Shown in pieces: positions 37,571-49,337 of a DNA stretch of 64,000 bases (position 1 is its first letter; each line of letters starts with the position of its first letter). A program made the translations under genes and the position numbers. The DNA lies in contig NZ_JBHTJT010000051.1 of assembly GCF_042676185.1 (NCBI RefSeq), positions 1 through 64,000 of the forward strand. The letters are read 5' to 3'. This stretch comes from Tropicimonas aquimaris (GTDB taxonomy: Bacteria; Pseudomonadota; Alphaproteobacteria; Rhodobacterales; Rhodobacteraceae). The notes beneath the pieces were generated by a model that ran no database searches, was not told where the DNA came from, and was given only the letters and a program-made list of their open reading frames with translations.

Positions 37571-38578
37571 TCAGTTGGCCGCGACCTGCACGTCGGGAAC
37601 CAGATTGTCGAGAACCAGGAACTCGCCCACCGCGTCACAGGCAGGCACCGCGAGCGACAGTTCGACAACCTCGTGGGTACCGGCTGCGGTAGGCTGCAGC
37701 GTTTGCGCCGCAAGCTCGCGACCGCAGGTGGCCCTGGTTACCTCGGCCTCCACCGTGATCTGCACCGCGCCGCTGGACCGGGCATCGGCGGCGGGGAAGG
37801 AATAGACCTCGCTCACCCATCCACCGGGCGCCGCATCGTTGCCAAGCTGCGTCAGGTAGCCTGCGCCGCGGACGCGCGCACGGTCCGGCCCGTGGGCCGC
37901 GCCAAGGTGGACATGACCCGGTTCGCCATAGCCGGCACCGAATTCGAAAGCGTGCAGTCCGAGCCCGGTGCTGCCCTGCCATTGCAGCGCAACCCGCTCG
38001 TAGCCGCCGGCGTCAGGAACCTCCGCGCGAGCCTCCACGATCGTCCCGTCGAGCAGCCGCGCCTCGAATTCCGCGCGGGCAGACAGGGCCGGGACGTCGA
38101 GGTCGAGGTGACCGTCGGTTCCGGTGATCTCGGTGAAGGTCAGCGCCCCGTGGCGCAGCGTAACCGGTTCGCCCGCGTTGCAGGCAGCGCGCAACGAGAG
38201 CCGCACCATGGCGGCGGGCGCAGGGCTCGCTGTCAACGTGACATCGCAGGGCATACCGAAGGCGCTGAACCCCTTGCCGGGCTCGACCTGCAGCTCAGAC
38301 AGGCCCGCATCCGGCAGCGGAGCGCGGGCGAAAGCTTCGGGCGCAGGCGTCGCAAGGGAAACAAGGCGTGGCTCTTCGGGGATGCCGAGATCGGTACGGG
38401 CACGCGCGGCGGTGAGTTGCAGGGCCTGAAGCTCCTGCATCGACTGCGGCGCCTCAGACAATTTCTGACCGTCGGCAAAGCGGGAAGCGACGGCATTGCC
38501 GTTCTGCATGACATATCCCGTGGCAAGCGCCACCAGGAACACCGACCCGGCCATTGCCGCGCGACGACTCGTTTGCAT
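37571..38578 (-). CDS. exported protein of unknown function next to secA
   Basis: A 335-residue protein with an N-terminal hydrophobic segment (about 7-25, after SRR) that acts as an anchor or signal, so the bulk should be periplasmic. A central and C-terminal beta-rich region contains paired cysteines (two in the first half, two near the end) that may form disulfides. I do not recognise a family. In related genomes such genes beside secA are sometimes labelled translocase, which I think reflects only the neighbourhood. Start chosen at 38578 because GGAGG lies just upstream; the longer frame to 38665 starts with unlikely sequence. Confidence 0.75.
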   Translation of the reverse strand: MQTSRRAAMAGSVFLVALATGYVMQNGNAVASRFADGQKLSEAPQSMQELQALQLTAARARTDLGIPEEPRLVSLATPAPEAFARAPLPDAGLSELQVEPGKGFSAFGMPCDVTLTASPAPAAMVRLSLRAACNAGEPVTLRHGALTFTEITGTDGHLDLDVPALSARAEFEARLLDGTIVEARAEVPDAGGYERVALQWQGSTGLGLHAFEFGAGYGEPGHVHLGAAHGPDRARVRGAGYLTQLGNDAAPGGWVSEVYSFPAADARSSGAVQITVEAEVTRATCGRELAAQTLQPTAAGTHEVVELSLAVPACDAVGEFLVLDNLVPDVQVAAN

Positions 38579-38705
38579 TCTCGCCTCCACTTCCCAAACC
38601 TCAGGAAATCCTACGGTTGGAAAGCGGCAAAGCCGTGGCGGGCGTGGGCCCGATTCCCGCCACAAGGGTCAGCGGCTGCGACCGATCCACAACACTCCCA
38701 CCGGC

Positions 38706-38728
38706 CTCCCGGCCCGAAAGGCCGGGAG
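38706..38728. terminator. hairpin after secA
   Basis: CTCCCGGCC (38706-38714) and GGCCGGGAG (38720-38728) form a perfect 9-bp stem with a CGAAA (plus) or TTTCG (minus) loop, just after the secA stop on the minus strand. No T-run follows on either strand, so termination strength is doubtful. Confidence 0.45.
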
Positions 38729-38736
38729 AGGTGCGA

Positions 38737-41451
<2,715 letters not shown>

Positions 41452-41626
41452 ATCTGCTCCGCTTTGACGCTTTCGTGTGAGAGCACGCCTTGCCGGCCCT
41501 TCCGCACGGCGTTACCAAGCATTCAATGAAGAGCCGCCCGGCACTCTCGGACCATCCGGGATGTAAGGGTGCGTTCTGGGAGTGTCAACGCCGCCGTCTT
41601 ACGCGGCCGAACAGGAGCCTTTCACG

Positions 41627-42475
41627 ATGCGCATGACCAACAAAACCTGGGCCGCCGGGCTGATTTCCCTCGCATTGTCGACGGTGCCCGCCGCGGCGCA
41701 GGACGTGACCGCGGATACAGTGGTCGCGACGGTCGGTGGCAAGGACATCACGCTCGGCCACATGATCGTCGCTCGCAACGCCCTTCCCCCGCAATATCAG
41801 CAACTCGAGGCCCAAGTGCTTTTCCAGGGCGTGCTTGACCAGCTGGTGCAGCAGACCGCCCTCGCGCAGTCGCTCGGCGACGAAGTCACAACCGCCACGA
41901 AGCTTTCGATCGACAACCAGACCTCGGGCCTGCTTGCCGGCGAGGCTCTCGGCAAGGCGATCCAGGCCGCCGTGACCGAGGAGGCCGTGCAGGCCGCCTA
42001 TGACGCCCGCTTTGCCGATGCCGAGCCGGAGACGGAGTTCCGCGCCGCGCATATCCTCGTCGAGACCGAGGACGAGGCCAAGGCGCTCAAGCAAGAGCTC
42101 GACGGCGGCGCAGACTTTGCCGCGCTGGCCCGCGAAAAGTCCACCGGCCCCTCCGGCCCCAATGGCGGCGACCTTGGCTGGTTCGGCAAGGGCATGATGG
42201 TTCCCGAGTTCGAAGCCGCCGTGATCGCCCTCGAGCCGGGCCAGATCTCCGAGCCGGTGCAGACCCAGTTCGGCTGGCACGTTGTAAAGCTCGACGAAAC
42301 CCGCCTTGCCGAGGCCCCCACCCTCGATGAAGTCCGTCAGGAACTTGTGGCCGAGATCGAGGGTGCGACCATTGACGCCGTGGTGACCGAGGTCATGGAA
42401 TCCGCCGAGGTCGTTCGGCCAGAGGTCGAGATCGACCCCGCGTCGATCAACAACCTCGATCTGGTCGCCGAATAA
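41627..42475 (+). CDS. parvulin-type peptidyl-prolyl isomerase, exported
   Basis: Periplasmic folding factor that isomerises X-proline bonds in exported proteins. The 282-residue precursor has a signal peptide ending near TVPAAAQD, an N-terminal helical chaperone part, and a rotamase domain from about 140 with the family blocks RAAHILVETEDEAKAL, GPNGGDLGWFGKGMMVPEF and VQTQFGWHVVKL. I chose ATG 41627 (AGGAG about 9 bases upstream) over a frame start at 41582, since only the former gives a proper signal peptide. Next to secA in divergent orientation, linking export and folding. Confidence 0.93.
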   Translation: MRMTNKTWAAGLISLALSTVPAAAQDVTADTVVATVGGKDITLGHMIVARNALPPQYQQLEAQVLFQGVLDQLVQQTALAQSLGDEVTTATKLSIDNQTSGLLAGEALGKAIQAAVTEEAVQAAYDARFADAEPETEFRAAHILVETEDEAKALKQELDGGADFAALAREKSTGPSGPNGGDLGWFGKGMMVPEFEAAVIALEPGQISEPVQTQFGWHVVKLDETRLAEAPTLDEVRQELVAEIEGATIDAVVTEVMESAEVVRPEVEIDPASINNLDLVAE

Positions 42476-42507
42476 CCCTCACACATCCTTCAGGATCGGA
42501 ATCCACC

Positions 42508-43755
42508 ATGGCTGGTTCGCTTCCCGTCTCTCCGCTGGCGCCTGCGCGCTTTCCGGACCTTCCGGTTGTCGCCGGGGTCGAGTTTGCCGCCGTCGCGGCC
42601 GGGGTGCGCTATCCCGGCCGGACCGACGTGATGCTTGCGCGCCTTGCGCCGGGCAGCACGGTGGCCGGGGTCTTCACCCGCTCGGCGACGCGCTCCGCCC
42701 CGGTGCTTGACTGCCAGGCCAAGCTGTCGGTCGAGAGCGCCGGGACGACTGGCGCAGCGATCCTGGTGAACTCCGGCAATTCGAACGCCTTCACCGGCTC
42801 GGCCGGCGAGGGCTCCGTGCAGGCGATCTGCGAGGCAGTCTCCGCCGCCGCGGGCGTGCCGCAGGAGCGGGTCTTCACCTCCTCCACCGGGGTGATCGGC
42901 GAGCGGCTTCCGCATGACCGGATCACCGCCAAGGTCGGAGAACTTGTTTCCGCCCTCGCCGCTGACGGGATCGAGAAGGCCGCCCGCGCCATCATGACCA
43001 CCGACACCTTCCCCAAAGGGGCGGAAGCGATAGTCGAGACCTCGGCAGGCCCCGTCCGGATCGCGGGCATCGCCAAGGGCTCGGGCATGATCGCGCCCGA
43101 CATGGCGACGATGCTGGTCTACATCTTCACCGACGCGGCGGTGCCGCAGCCGGTGCTGCAATCCATGCTGTCGGGCCTGACCGACGTAACCTTCAATGCG
43201 ATCACCGTGGACAGCGACACCTCGACCTCCGACACGCTGCTTCTGGCAGCCACCGGCCAGAGCGGCGCGGCGATCACCAAGGCCGACAGCGCCGATGGCC
43301 GCGCCTTCTCCGAGGCGCTGCATGGTGTGATGCTGGACCTTGCGAAACAGGTGGTTCGCGACGGTGAGGGCGCGTCGAAATTCGTAGAGGTGCAGGTAAC
43401 GGGTGCGGTCAGCGATGCCGACGCGAAGAAGGTCGCCATGGCGATCGCCAACTCCCCGCTGATCAAGACCGCCATCGCCGGCGAGGACCCGAACTGGGGC
43501 CGCGTCGTCATGGCGGTGGGCAAGTCGGGCGCCGAGGCCGACCGGGATCGGCTGAGCATCCGTTTCGGCGATATCCTCGTGGCGGAGAACGGCTGGGTCG
43601 CCGGTTCCTACAACGAGGCAGCTGGTGCTACCTACATGAAGCAGGCCGAACTGGTGATCGGCGTGGACCTCGGGCTGGGGTCGGGCAGCTTCACCGCCTG
43701 GACCTGCGACCTGACCCACGGCTACATTTCGATCAACGCGGACTACCGGTCGTGA
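42508..43755 (+). CDS. argJ: glutamate N-acetyltransferase / amino-acid acetyltransferase ArgJ
   Basis: Transfers acetyl from N-acetylornithine to glutamate (and may use acetyl-CoA), closing the cyclic arginine pathway. It is made as a precursor that self-cleaves before a threonine, here T201 in DMATML. The 415-residue protein also shows the SGNSNAFTG block and the C-terminal GEDPNWGRVVMAVGKSG and DLGLGSGSFTAWTCDLTHGYISINADYRS features of the family (only parts given). It begins 32 bases after the parvulin gene and its stop overlaps the start of mutT. Confidence 0.96.
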   Translation: MAGSLPVSPLAPARFPDLPVVAGVEFAAVAAGVRYPGRTDVMLARLAPGSTVAGVFTRSATRSAPVLDCQAKLSVESAGTTGAAILVNSGNSNAFTGSAGEGSVQAICEAVSAAAGVPQERVFTSSTGVIGERLPHDRITAKVGELVSALAADGIEKAARAIMTTDTFPKGAEAIVETSAGPVRIAGIAKGSGMIAPDMATMLVYIFTDAAVPQPVLQSMLSGLTDVTFNAITVDSDTSTSDTLLLAATGQSGAAITKADSADGRAFSEALHGVMLDLAKQVVRDGEGASKFVEVQVTGAVSDADAKKVAMAIANSPLIKTAIAGEDPNWGRVVMAVGKSGAEADRDRLSIRFGDILVAENGWVAGSYNEAAGATYMKQAELVIGVDLGLGSGSFTAWTCDLTHGYISINADYRS

Positions 43756-44150
43756 AGACGATCCTGGTCTCGGCCGTCGCGCTGGTCGACAGGGACGGCC
43801 GGGTTCTGCTGGCGCAACGGCCCGAGGGCAAGTCGATGGCCGGTCTCTGGGAGTTTCCCGGCGGCAAGGTCGAGCCCGGGGAGACGCCGGAGGCCGCACT
43901 GATTCGCGAGTTGCAGGAAGAACTAGGGATCGACACCTGGGCTTCCTGCCTCGCGCCGCTGACGTTTGCCAGCCACAGCTACGATAGCTTCCACCTGCTT
44001 ATGCCATTGTTTATATGCCGGAAATGGAATGGAAATCCGGTGTCGCGTGAGAATCAGGCTCTCAAATGGGTCCGTGCCGCCCAGCTTCGGGACTACCCGA
44101 TGCCCGCCGCCGACATTCCTCTGATCCCACACCTCCGGGATTGGCTGTAG
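43752..44150 (+). CDS. mutT: Nudix 8-oxo-dGTP diphosphatase MutT
   Basis: Hydrolyses 8-oxo-dGTP to prevent A:T to C:G transversions. The 132-residue protein has the full Nudix box G-x5-E-x7-R-E-L-x-E-E-L-G-I (within GGKVEPGETPEAALIRELQE), the VLLAQRPEGKSMAGLWEFPGG start typical of MutT, and a WVRAAQLRDYPMPAAD end. The start is a GTG overlapping the argJ TGA, so expression is coupled. Confidence 0.93.
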   Translation: MKTILVSAVALVDRDGRVLLAQRPEGKSMAGLWEFPGGKVEPGETPEAALIRELQEELGIDTWASCLAPLTFASHSYDSFHLLMPLFICRKWNGNPVSRENQALKWVRAAQLRDYPMPAADIPLIPHLRDWL

Positions 44151-44281
44151 CGGGTCGGCGGATTTCCACAGGTTGCACAAAAAATCACCTGATGTTTCTT
44201 TAATGTGACAAAATTATTCGTGATTTGTGAACAGTGAGTGCGTATCTTTCACCTGTCGCGTGTCAGGAAGGAGATCATCAG

Positions 44282-44419
44282 ATGCTGCGCACAATCACTG
44301 TCGGCACCATTTCCGTTCAGGGTATCTATGTCCGTGATACCCAGGACGGTCGCATTGTTGTTCGGGTCGGAGAAGAGAACTTCAAGGGTACCCCCATCCG
44401 TGAGTCCAAAGCTGCCTGA
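44282..44419 (+). CDS. 45-residue protein, unknown function
   Basis: A short, soluble, mixed-charge protein beginning MLRTITVGTISVQGIYV, without signal peptide, cysteine or membrane segment. It looks like a small beta-rich unit. The ATG has a strong Shine-Dalgarno (GGAAGGAG) about eight bases upstream; an upstream in-frame start at 44234 lacks one. It has an AT-rich region in front (44160-44235), unlike its surroundings, and its own strong terminator behind, so it looks like an efficiently expressed single gene. I do not recognise a family and infer no function. Confidence 0.72.
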   Translation: MLRTITVGTISVQGIYVRDTQDGRIVVRVGEENFKGTPIRESKAA

Positions 44420-44473
44420 AGAAAGAAGATGACATATCCGTCAAAGACCACCCCGGGGGCGACGGAACAGTAA

Positions 44474-44504
44474 GGGCGGCCAGATCCCGGGCCGCCCATT
44501 TTTT
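44474..44504 (+). terminator. terminator after the 45-residue gene
   Basis: GGGCGGCC (44474-44481) and GGCCGCCC (44490-44497) form a perfect 8-bp stem with an 8-base loop, followed by A and TTTTTT. It lies between the small gene and the convergent infB. Confidence 0.88.
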
Positions 44505-44530
44505 GTGTCTGAACTCTGGGGGTGAGTGGA

Positions 44531-47047
44531 TCAGTCCAGGGACCGCTCCACCTCCTCGCGTTCGAAGATCTCGATCACATCGCCCTGGCGGATATCGTCG
44601 TAGTTCTCGAACGCCATACCACACTCCTGACCGGACTGGACCTCGGACACTTCGTCCTTGAAGCGTTTGAGAGTCTTCAGCGTTCCTTCGTGGATCACCA
44701 CGTCGTCGCGCAGCAGACGGACACCCGCGGAGCGGCGCGCCACACCTTCGGTGACGAGACAGCCAGCGACCTTGCCGACGTGGGAGACCTTGAAGACCTC
44801 CTTGATCGTGGCATAGCCGATGAAGGTCTCGCGGACCTCGGCCGAGAGCAGGCCGGAGGCGGCCGCCTTCACGTCGTCCACGAGGTCGTAGATCACCGAG
44901 TAGTAGCGGATCTCCACGCCCTTCTGGTTCGCCGCGGCGCGGGCCGGGGCGTTGGCACGGACGTTGAAGCCGATGACCGGAGCGCCGGAGGCTTCGGCCA
45001 GGCCGATGTCGCTTTCCGTGATGGCGCCCACGGCGGAGTGCAGAAGGCGCACGCGCACCTCCTCGTTGCCGATCTTCTCCATCGCCTGGGCGATGGCTTC
45101 GGCGGAACCCTGCACGTCCGCCTTGACCAGGATCGGCAACTCCTTGACGTTCTCATCTTCCTTGGCCTTGGCCAGAAGCTGTTCAAGGGAGGTCGCGGCG
45201 CCGGCGGCGGCGCGTTTCTCCTTGGCGGCCTGTTCGCGGTATTCCGCGATCTCGCGGGCCTGCGCTTCGGTCTCGACGACGTTGAGAACGTCACCGGCTT
45301 CCGGCGTTCCATTCAGGCCGAGCACCTCGACCGGAACCGATGGGCCGGCCTCCTTGACGCGTTCGCCCTTGTCGTTGACCAGCGCACGAACCTTGCCCCA
45401 CTGCTCGCCGACGACGAAGATGTCACCCTGCTTGAGAGTGCCGTTCTGGACGAGAACGGTAGCAACCGGGCCGCGGCCCACGTCGAGCTGGGCTTCGATC
45501 ACCGCACCGGCGGCGGCGCGTTCGGGGTTGGCCTTGAGTTCCAGGATCTCTGCCTGCAACGCGATGGCTTCGAGCAGCGCATCAAGGCCAAGGCCTGTCT
45601 TGGCCGAAACCTCAACGTCCTGAACCTCACCTGACATCTGCTCCACGATCACTTCGTGCTGCAGAAGCGCGGTGCGAACCTTCTGCGGATCGGCGTCTGG
45701 CTTGTCGATCTTGTTGATCGCCACGATCATCGGAACCCCGGCGGCCTTGGCGTGGTTGATCGCCTCGACCGTCTGCGGCATCACGGCGTCGTCCGCCGCG
45801 ACCACGAGGATCACGATGTCGGTCACCTGTGCACCACGGGCGCGCATCGAGGTGAAGGCGGCGTGGCCCGGCGTATCGAGGAAGGTCAGGAGCTGACCGC
45901 TGTCGGTCTTCACCTGATAGGCACCGATATGCTGGGTGATGCCGCCGGCCTCGCCGGAAACGACCTTTGCGTTACGGATCGCATCGAGCAGCGACGTCTT
46001 GCCGTGGTCGACGTGGCCCATGACGGTCACGACCGGCGGACGCGGCTGAAGATCCTCGTCCTTGTCCTCGACGGAGTCGATCACCTGCTCGACGTCCGAA
46101 TCCGACACACGCACGATCTTGTGGCCGAATTCCTCGACGATCAGTTCGGCGGTATCGGCGTCGATCGCCTGGTTCTGCGTGACCATCATGCCGTTCTGCA
46201 TGAGCGCCTTGACCACGTCGGCGACGCGTTCGGCCATGCGGTTGGCCAGTTCGCTCACCACGATGGTCTCGGGGACCTGAACGTCGCGTACGACCTTTTC
46301 GCGGATCTCGGCGCCGCCCATTGCCTTCTGGCGTGCGCGTTCCTGCTTGCGCTTCATCGCAGCCATCGAACGCTGGCGACCGCCTTCGTTCCCGGACATT
46401 GCCTGGTTCAGCGTCAGCTTGCCGGAGCGGCGGCCATCGTCGCGGGCCTTTCCGCGGGTCTCGCGCTGGCGTTCCTCGCGATCGGCCTTGCGCGGCGCCG
46501 CGTCGGGTTTGGTGAAGTTGCGCTGCGTGGCCGCGCCGTCGTCATCCTTGGCCGCGGCGCGCGGGGAAGCCGGCTTCTCGGGCTCGACCTTGCGGGCTTC
46601 GGTCTCGCGCTTGGCGGCTTCCTCGGCCTCGCGCTTCTTGCGCTCGTCCTCTTCCGCCTTCGCCTTGAGGGCCTCTTCGCGCTCGCGCTCCTCGCGCTCC
46701 TTGGCCTCGGCCTCGGCACGACGACGCTCGCGCTCTTCCTCGCGACGCTTCTCTTCTTCTTCGCGCTCCCGGGCCTCGTCGGCCTCGCGCGCCTTGGCTG
46801 CCTGAAGCGCCTTCAGGCGGCGCTCCATCTCGGCATCCGAAATGCCTGCAGGGCGACGCGACGGATCACCGCCGGCCGCAGCGCCCCCGGCGCCTTTGGC
46901 TGCACCAGGTTTCGGCACGACCACGCGCTTGCGCTTCGTCTCGACCACGACGTTCTTCGTCCGGCCGTGACTGAAACTCTGCTTCACGGAGCCAGAGCGC
47001 GATCCGCCCTTCAGGCCCAGGGTCTTTTTGCCGTCATTGTCGCTCAT
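44531..47047 (-). CDS. infB: translation initiation factor IF-2
   Basis: GTPase that places initiator tRNA on the 30S subunit and promotes subunit joining. The 838-residue protein has a short IF2 N-terminal part, a long charged Ala/Arg/Glu/Lys-rich region to about 240, then the G domain from about 340 with GHVDHGKTSLLDAIR (G1, near 343), DTPGHAAF (G3) and NKIDK (G4), and domains II, III and IV behind. It overlaps the ylxR gene by ATGA and is the last of rimP, nusA, ylxR, infB. Confidence 0.98.
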   Translation of the reverse strand: MSDNDGKKTLGLKGGSRSGSVKQSFSHGRTKNVVVETKRKRVVVPKPGAAKGAGGAAAGGDPSRRPAGISDAEMERRLKALQAAKAREADEAREREEEEKRREEERERRRAEAEAKEREEREREEALKAKAEEDERKKREAEEAAKRETEARKVEPEKPASPRAAAKDDDGAATQRNFTKPDAAPRKADREERQRETRGKARDDGRRSGKLTLNQAMSGNEGGRQRSMAAMKRKQERARQKAMGGAEIREKVVRDVQVPETIVVSELANRMAERVADVVKALMQNGMMVTQNQAIDADTAELIVEEFGHKIVRVSDSDVEQVIDSVEDKDEDLQPRPPVVTVMGHVDHGKTSLLDAIRNAKVVSGEAGGITQHIGAYQVKTDSGQLLTFLDTPGHAAFTSMRARGAQVTDIVILVVAADDAVMPQTVEAINHAKAAGVPMIVAINKIDKPDADPQKVRTALLQHEVIVEQMSGEVQDVEVSAKTGLGLDALLEAIALQAEILELKANPERAAAGAVIEAQLDVGRGPVATVLVQNGTLKQGDIFVVGEQWGKVRALVNDKGERVKEAGPSVPVEVLGLNGTPEAGDVLNVVETEAQAREIAEYREQAAKEKRAAAGAATSLEQLLAKAKEDENVKELPILVKADVQGSAEAIAQAMEKIGNEEVRVRLLHSAVGAITESDIGLAEASGAPVIGFNVRANAPARAAANQKGVEIRYYSVIYDLVDDVKAAASGLLSAEVRETFIGYATIKEVFKVSHVGKVAGCLVTEGVARRSAGVRLLRDDVVIHEGTLKTLKRFKDEVSEVQSGQECGMAFENYDDIRQGDVIEIFEREEVERSLD

Positions 47048-47685
47048 GCGATACCATCGTCCTTTCCGGGGCCGGTCGCCCCGATCTTGCCGCGCAGGCC
47101 GGATAGCCGTGTGGTTTCCTCGACGAAACGAGTCGTCAACCCCCCGTTACACAGCGCCGCGTGTATTACATGGTCTCGACCAAAGGACAAACCGATTTCA
47201 TCGGCCGTCAAACAGTCGAATGTGGTGCCTTCCTCCGGTGGAAGGCGCAGTTTGCTTTTTCCCCTGACGGAACCGTCGGATGCCTGCACCAGCACCACGG
47301 CCTCTCCCGCCTGGATCATGCCGCGGACCTTCTCGTAGCCCGCGATGGCCAGCCCGGCCTTGCGCGCCAACGACAGGATGTCGGTCACGCGCCGGGTCAT
47401 GCCCGCTTCAACCGTTTCGACGAGCCCCTCGGGCACCTGGACCTGCCGCTTCGCGCTCCGGCTGAACAGCCGTTTCTTGACGGCCAGTTCCAGAGCGGCG
47501 CGGTCGGCCGACACCCAGATGCCGCGCCCGGGCAGCTTGCCGGCCAGGTCAGGAACGATCTCGCCCCCGGGACCGACCACGAAGCGGATCAGCCCCGCTT
47601 TCGGGCCGACCTCGCCGGTGGCGATGCAGCGTCGCTCCGCCACCTCCCGAGTATCTGTCTGCCCGCCGCGCCCCAAGGCCCGCAC
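47044..47685 (-). CDS. YlxR-family RNA-binding protein (DUF448)
   Basis: A 213-residue protein with an N-terminal YlxR/DUF448 domain (ERRCIATGEVGPKAGLIRFV, near 16-35, and KLPGRGIWVSADR) followed by an L7Ae-like ribosomal fold (about 90-190, ILSLARKAGLAIAGYEKVRGMI). The two-domain form is usual in alphaproteobacteria. YlxR proteins sit in the nusA-infB operon and bind RNA; the exact target is not settled. It is 18 bases after nusA and overlaps infB. Confidence 0.9.
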   Translation of the reverse strand: MRALGRGGQTDTREVAERRCIATGEVGPKAGLIRFVVGPGGEIVPDLAGKLPGRGIWVSADRAALELAVKKRLFSRSAKRQVQVPEGLVETVEAGMTRRVTDILSLARKAGLAIAGYEKVRGMIQAGEAVVLVQASDGSVRGKSKLRLPPEEGTTFDCLTADEIGLSFGRDHVIHAALCNGGLTTRFVEETTRLSGLRGKIGATGPGKDDGIA

Positions 47686-47703
47686 CCAAACCGGCGCCTG
47701 AGA

Positions 47704-49320
47704 TCAGGCGCCAGCCTCCTCTGTGTCGACAGTGTCTGCGTCTTCCTCGTCGGATTCCAGATCGGCCGGATCGACCCAGCCAAGCAGGATCCGGGCCGTC
47801 ATCACCATGTCCTGGGCCTCGCCCAGCGACACGTCGAACTTCTCCAGAACCCCGTCATCCTTCACGCGCTCGCCGTTGACCGTGGTCCAGCCGCCCGCAA
47901 GTTCCCAATCGGCGCAGGTGGCGAAATCTTCCAGCGTCTTCACGCCGTCCTCGGCCAGTGCTTCGATCATTTGGGGTGTCAGCCCCTCGAAATCAATGAG
48001 GCTCTGCTCCACACCCAGTTCTTTTGCCCGCTCGAGCGCCTTGCGGTTCATCTCGTCGATGTGATCGCGGGCCCGTGCCTGGAGCTCGGCCGCGGTATCC
48101 TCGTCGACGCCGTCGATCACCAGAAGCTCGTCGACCTCGACATAGGCGACTTCCTCGAGGTTGGTGAAGCCTTCGGCCACCAGAAGCTGGGCGAAGAACT
48201 CGTCCAGGTCCAGCGTGTCCATGAAGAGCTGCGTGCGCTCCTCGAACTCCTTCTGGCGGCGCGCCGATTCCTCTTCCTCGGTCATGATGTCGATGTCGAG
48301 GCCGGTGAGTTGGCTGGCCAGACGCACGTTCTGACCGCGGCGGCCGATGGCCAGCGACAGCTGCTCGTCCGGCACCACGACCTCGATTCGCTCGGCTTCC
48401 TCGTCGAGCACGACCTTGGAGACCTCGGCCGGCTGCAACGCGTTCACGAGGAAGGTCGGGACATCCTCGTTCCACGGGATGATGTCGATCTTCTCGCCCT
48501 GGAGTTCGTTCACCACCGCCTGAACCCGGCTGCCGCGCATACCGACGCAGGCGCCGACCGGGTCGATCGAGCCGTCATAGGACACAACGGCGATCTTGGC
48601 GCGGCTGCCCGGGTCGCGGGCCACGGCCTTGATCTCGATGATGCCGTCGTAGATCTCCGGCACTTCCATCTTGAACAGCTCGGCCATGAATTCCGGCGCG
48701 GTGCGGCTCAGGAAGATCTGCGGGCCTCGGGCCTCGCGGCGCACATCCTTGATGTAGCAGCGGATGCGGTCGCCGTTGCGATAGCTCTCGCGGCCGATCT
48801 TCTCGTTGCGACGCAGGATGCCCTCGCCACGGCCGATGTCGACGATGACGTTGCCGTATTCCTCGCGCTTGACGACACCGTTGATGATGGTGCCCGCGCG
48901 ATCCTTGAATTCCTCGTACTGGCGATCGCGCTCGGCCTCGCGAACCTTCTGCAGGATTACCTGCTTGGCCGACTGGGCGGCGATCCGACCCATTTCCACC
49001 GGCGGAACCTCGTCGCGGATCTCGTCGCCGATCTTCGGATCGGAGAGGTACTGCTTGGCCTGCTCAACCGTCAGCTCCGCCTGGTAGTTCTCCAGTTCCT
49101 CGTCCGCAACCACGGTGCGGATGCGGGTGAAGGTCGCGCGGCCGGTCTTGCGGTCGATCGACACGCGGATATCCATCTCGGTCCCGTAGCGGGACTTGGC
49201 AGCCCGGGCGAGACTTTCTTCCATCGCCTCGATCACCAGTTCCGGGTCGATCATCTTCTCGCGCGCCACCGCCTCGGCGGTCTGCAGCAGTTCCAGCTGG
49301 TTGGCGGATGTGATGGCCAT
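47704..49320 (-). CDS. nusA: transcription termination/antitermination factor NusA
   Basis: Binds RNA polymerase and nascent RNA, affecting pausing, intrinsic termination and rRNA antitermination. The 538-residue protein has the N-terminal RNAP-binding domain (1-125), S1 domain (about 135-200), KH1 and KH2 (about 230-345, with PVGACVGMRGSRVQAVVNEL and LAIGRRGQNVRLAS), two helix-hairpin-helix repeats (about 350-510) and an acidic tail rich in aspartate and glutamate. It follows rimP by 17 bases. The operon leader has a terminator that NusA itself could influence. Confidence 0.98.
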   Translation of the reverse strand: MAITSANQLELLQTAEAVAREKMIDPELVIEAMEESLARAAKSRYGTEMDIRVSIDRKTGRATFTRIRTVVADEELENYQAELTVEQAKQYLSDPKIGDEIRDEVPPVEMGRIAAQSAKQVILQKVREAERDRQYEEFKDRAGTIINGVVKREEYGNVIVDIGRGEGILRRNEKIGRESYRNGDRIRCYIKDVRREARGPQIFLSRTAPEFMAELFKMEVPEIYDGIIEIKAVARDPGSRAKIAVVSYDGSIDPVGACVGMRGSRVQAVVNELQGEKIDIIPWNEDVPTFLVNALQPAEVSKVVLDEEAERIEVVVPDEQLSLAIGRRGQNVRLASQLTGLDIDIMTEEEESARRQKEFEERTQLFMDTLDLDEFFAQLLVAEGFTNLEEVAYVEVDELLVIDGVDEDTAAELQARARDHIDEMNRKALERAKELGVEQSLIDFEGLTPQMIEALAEDGVKTLEDFATCADWELAGGWTTVNGERVKDDGVLEKFDVSLGEAQDMVMTARILLGWVDPADLESDEEDADTVDTEEAGA

Positions 49321-49337
49321 CTCTTGTGGTTCCTCTT

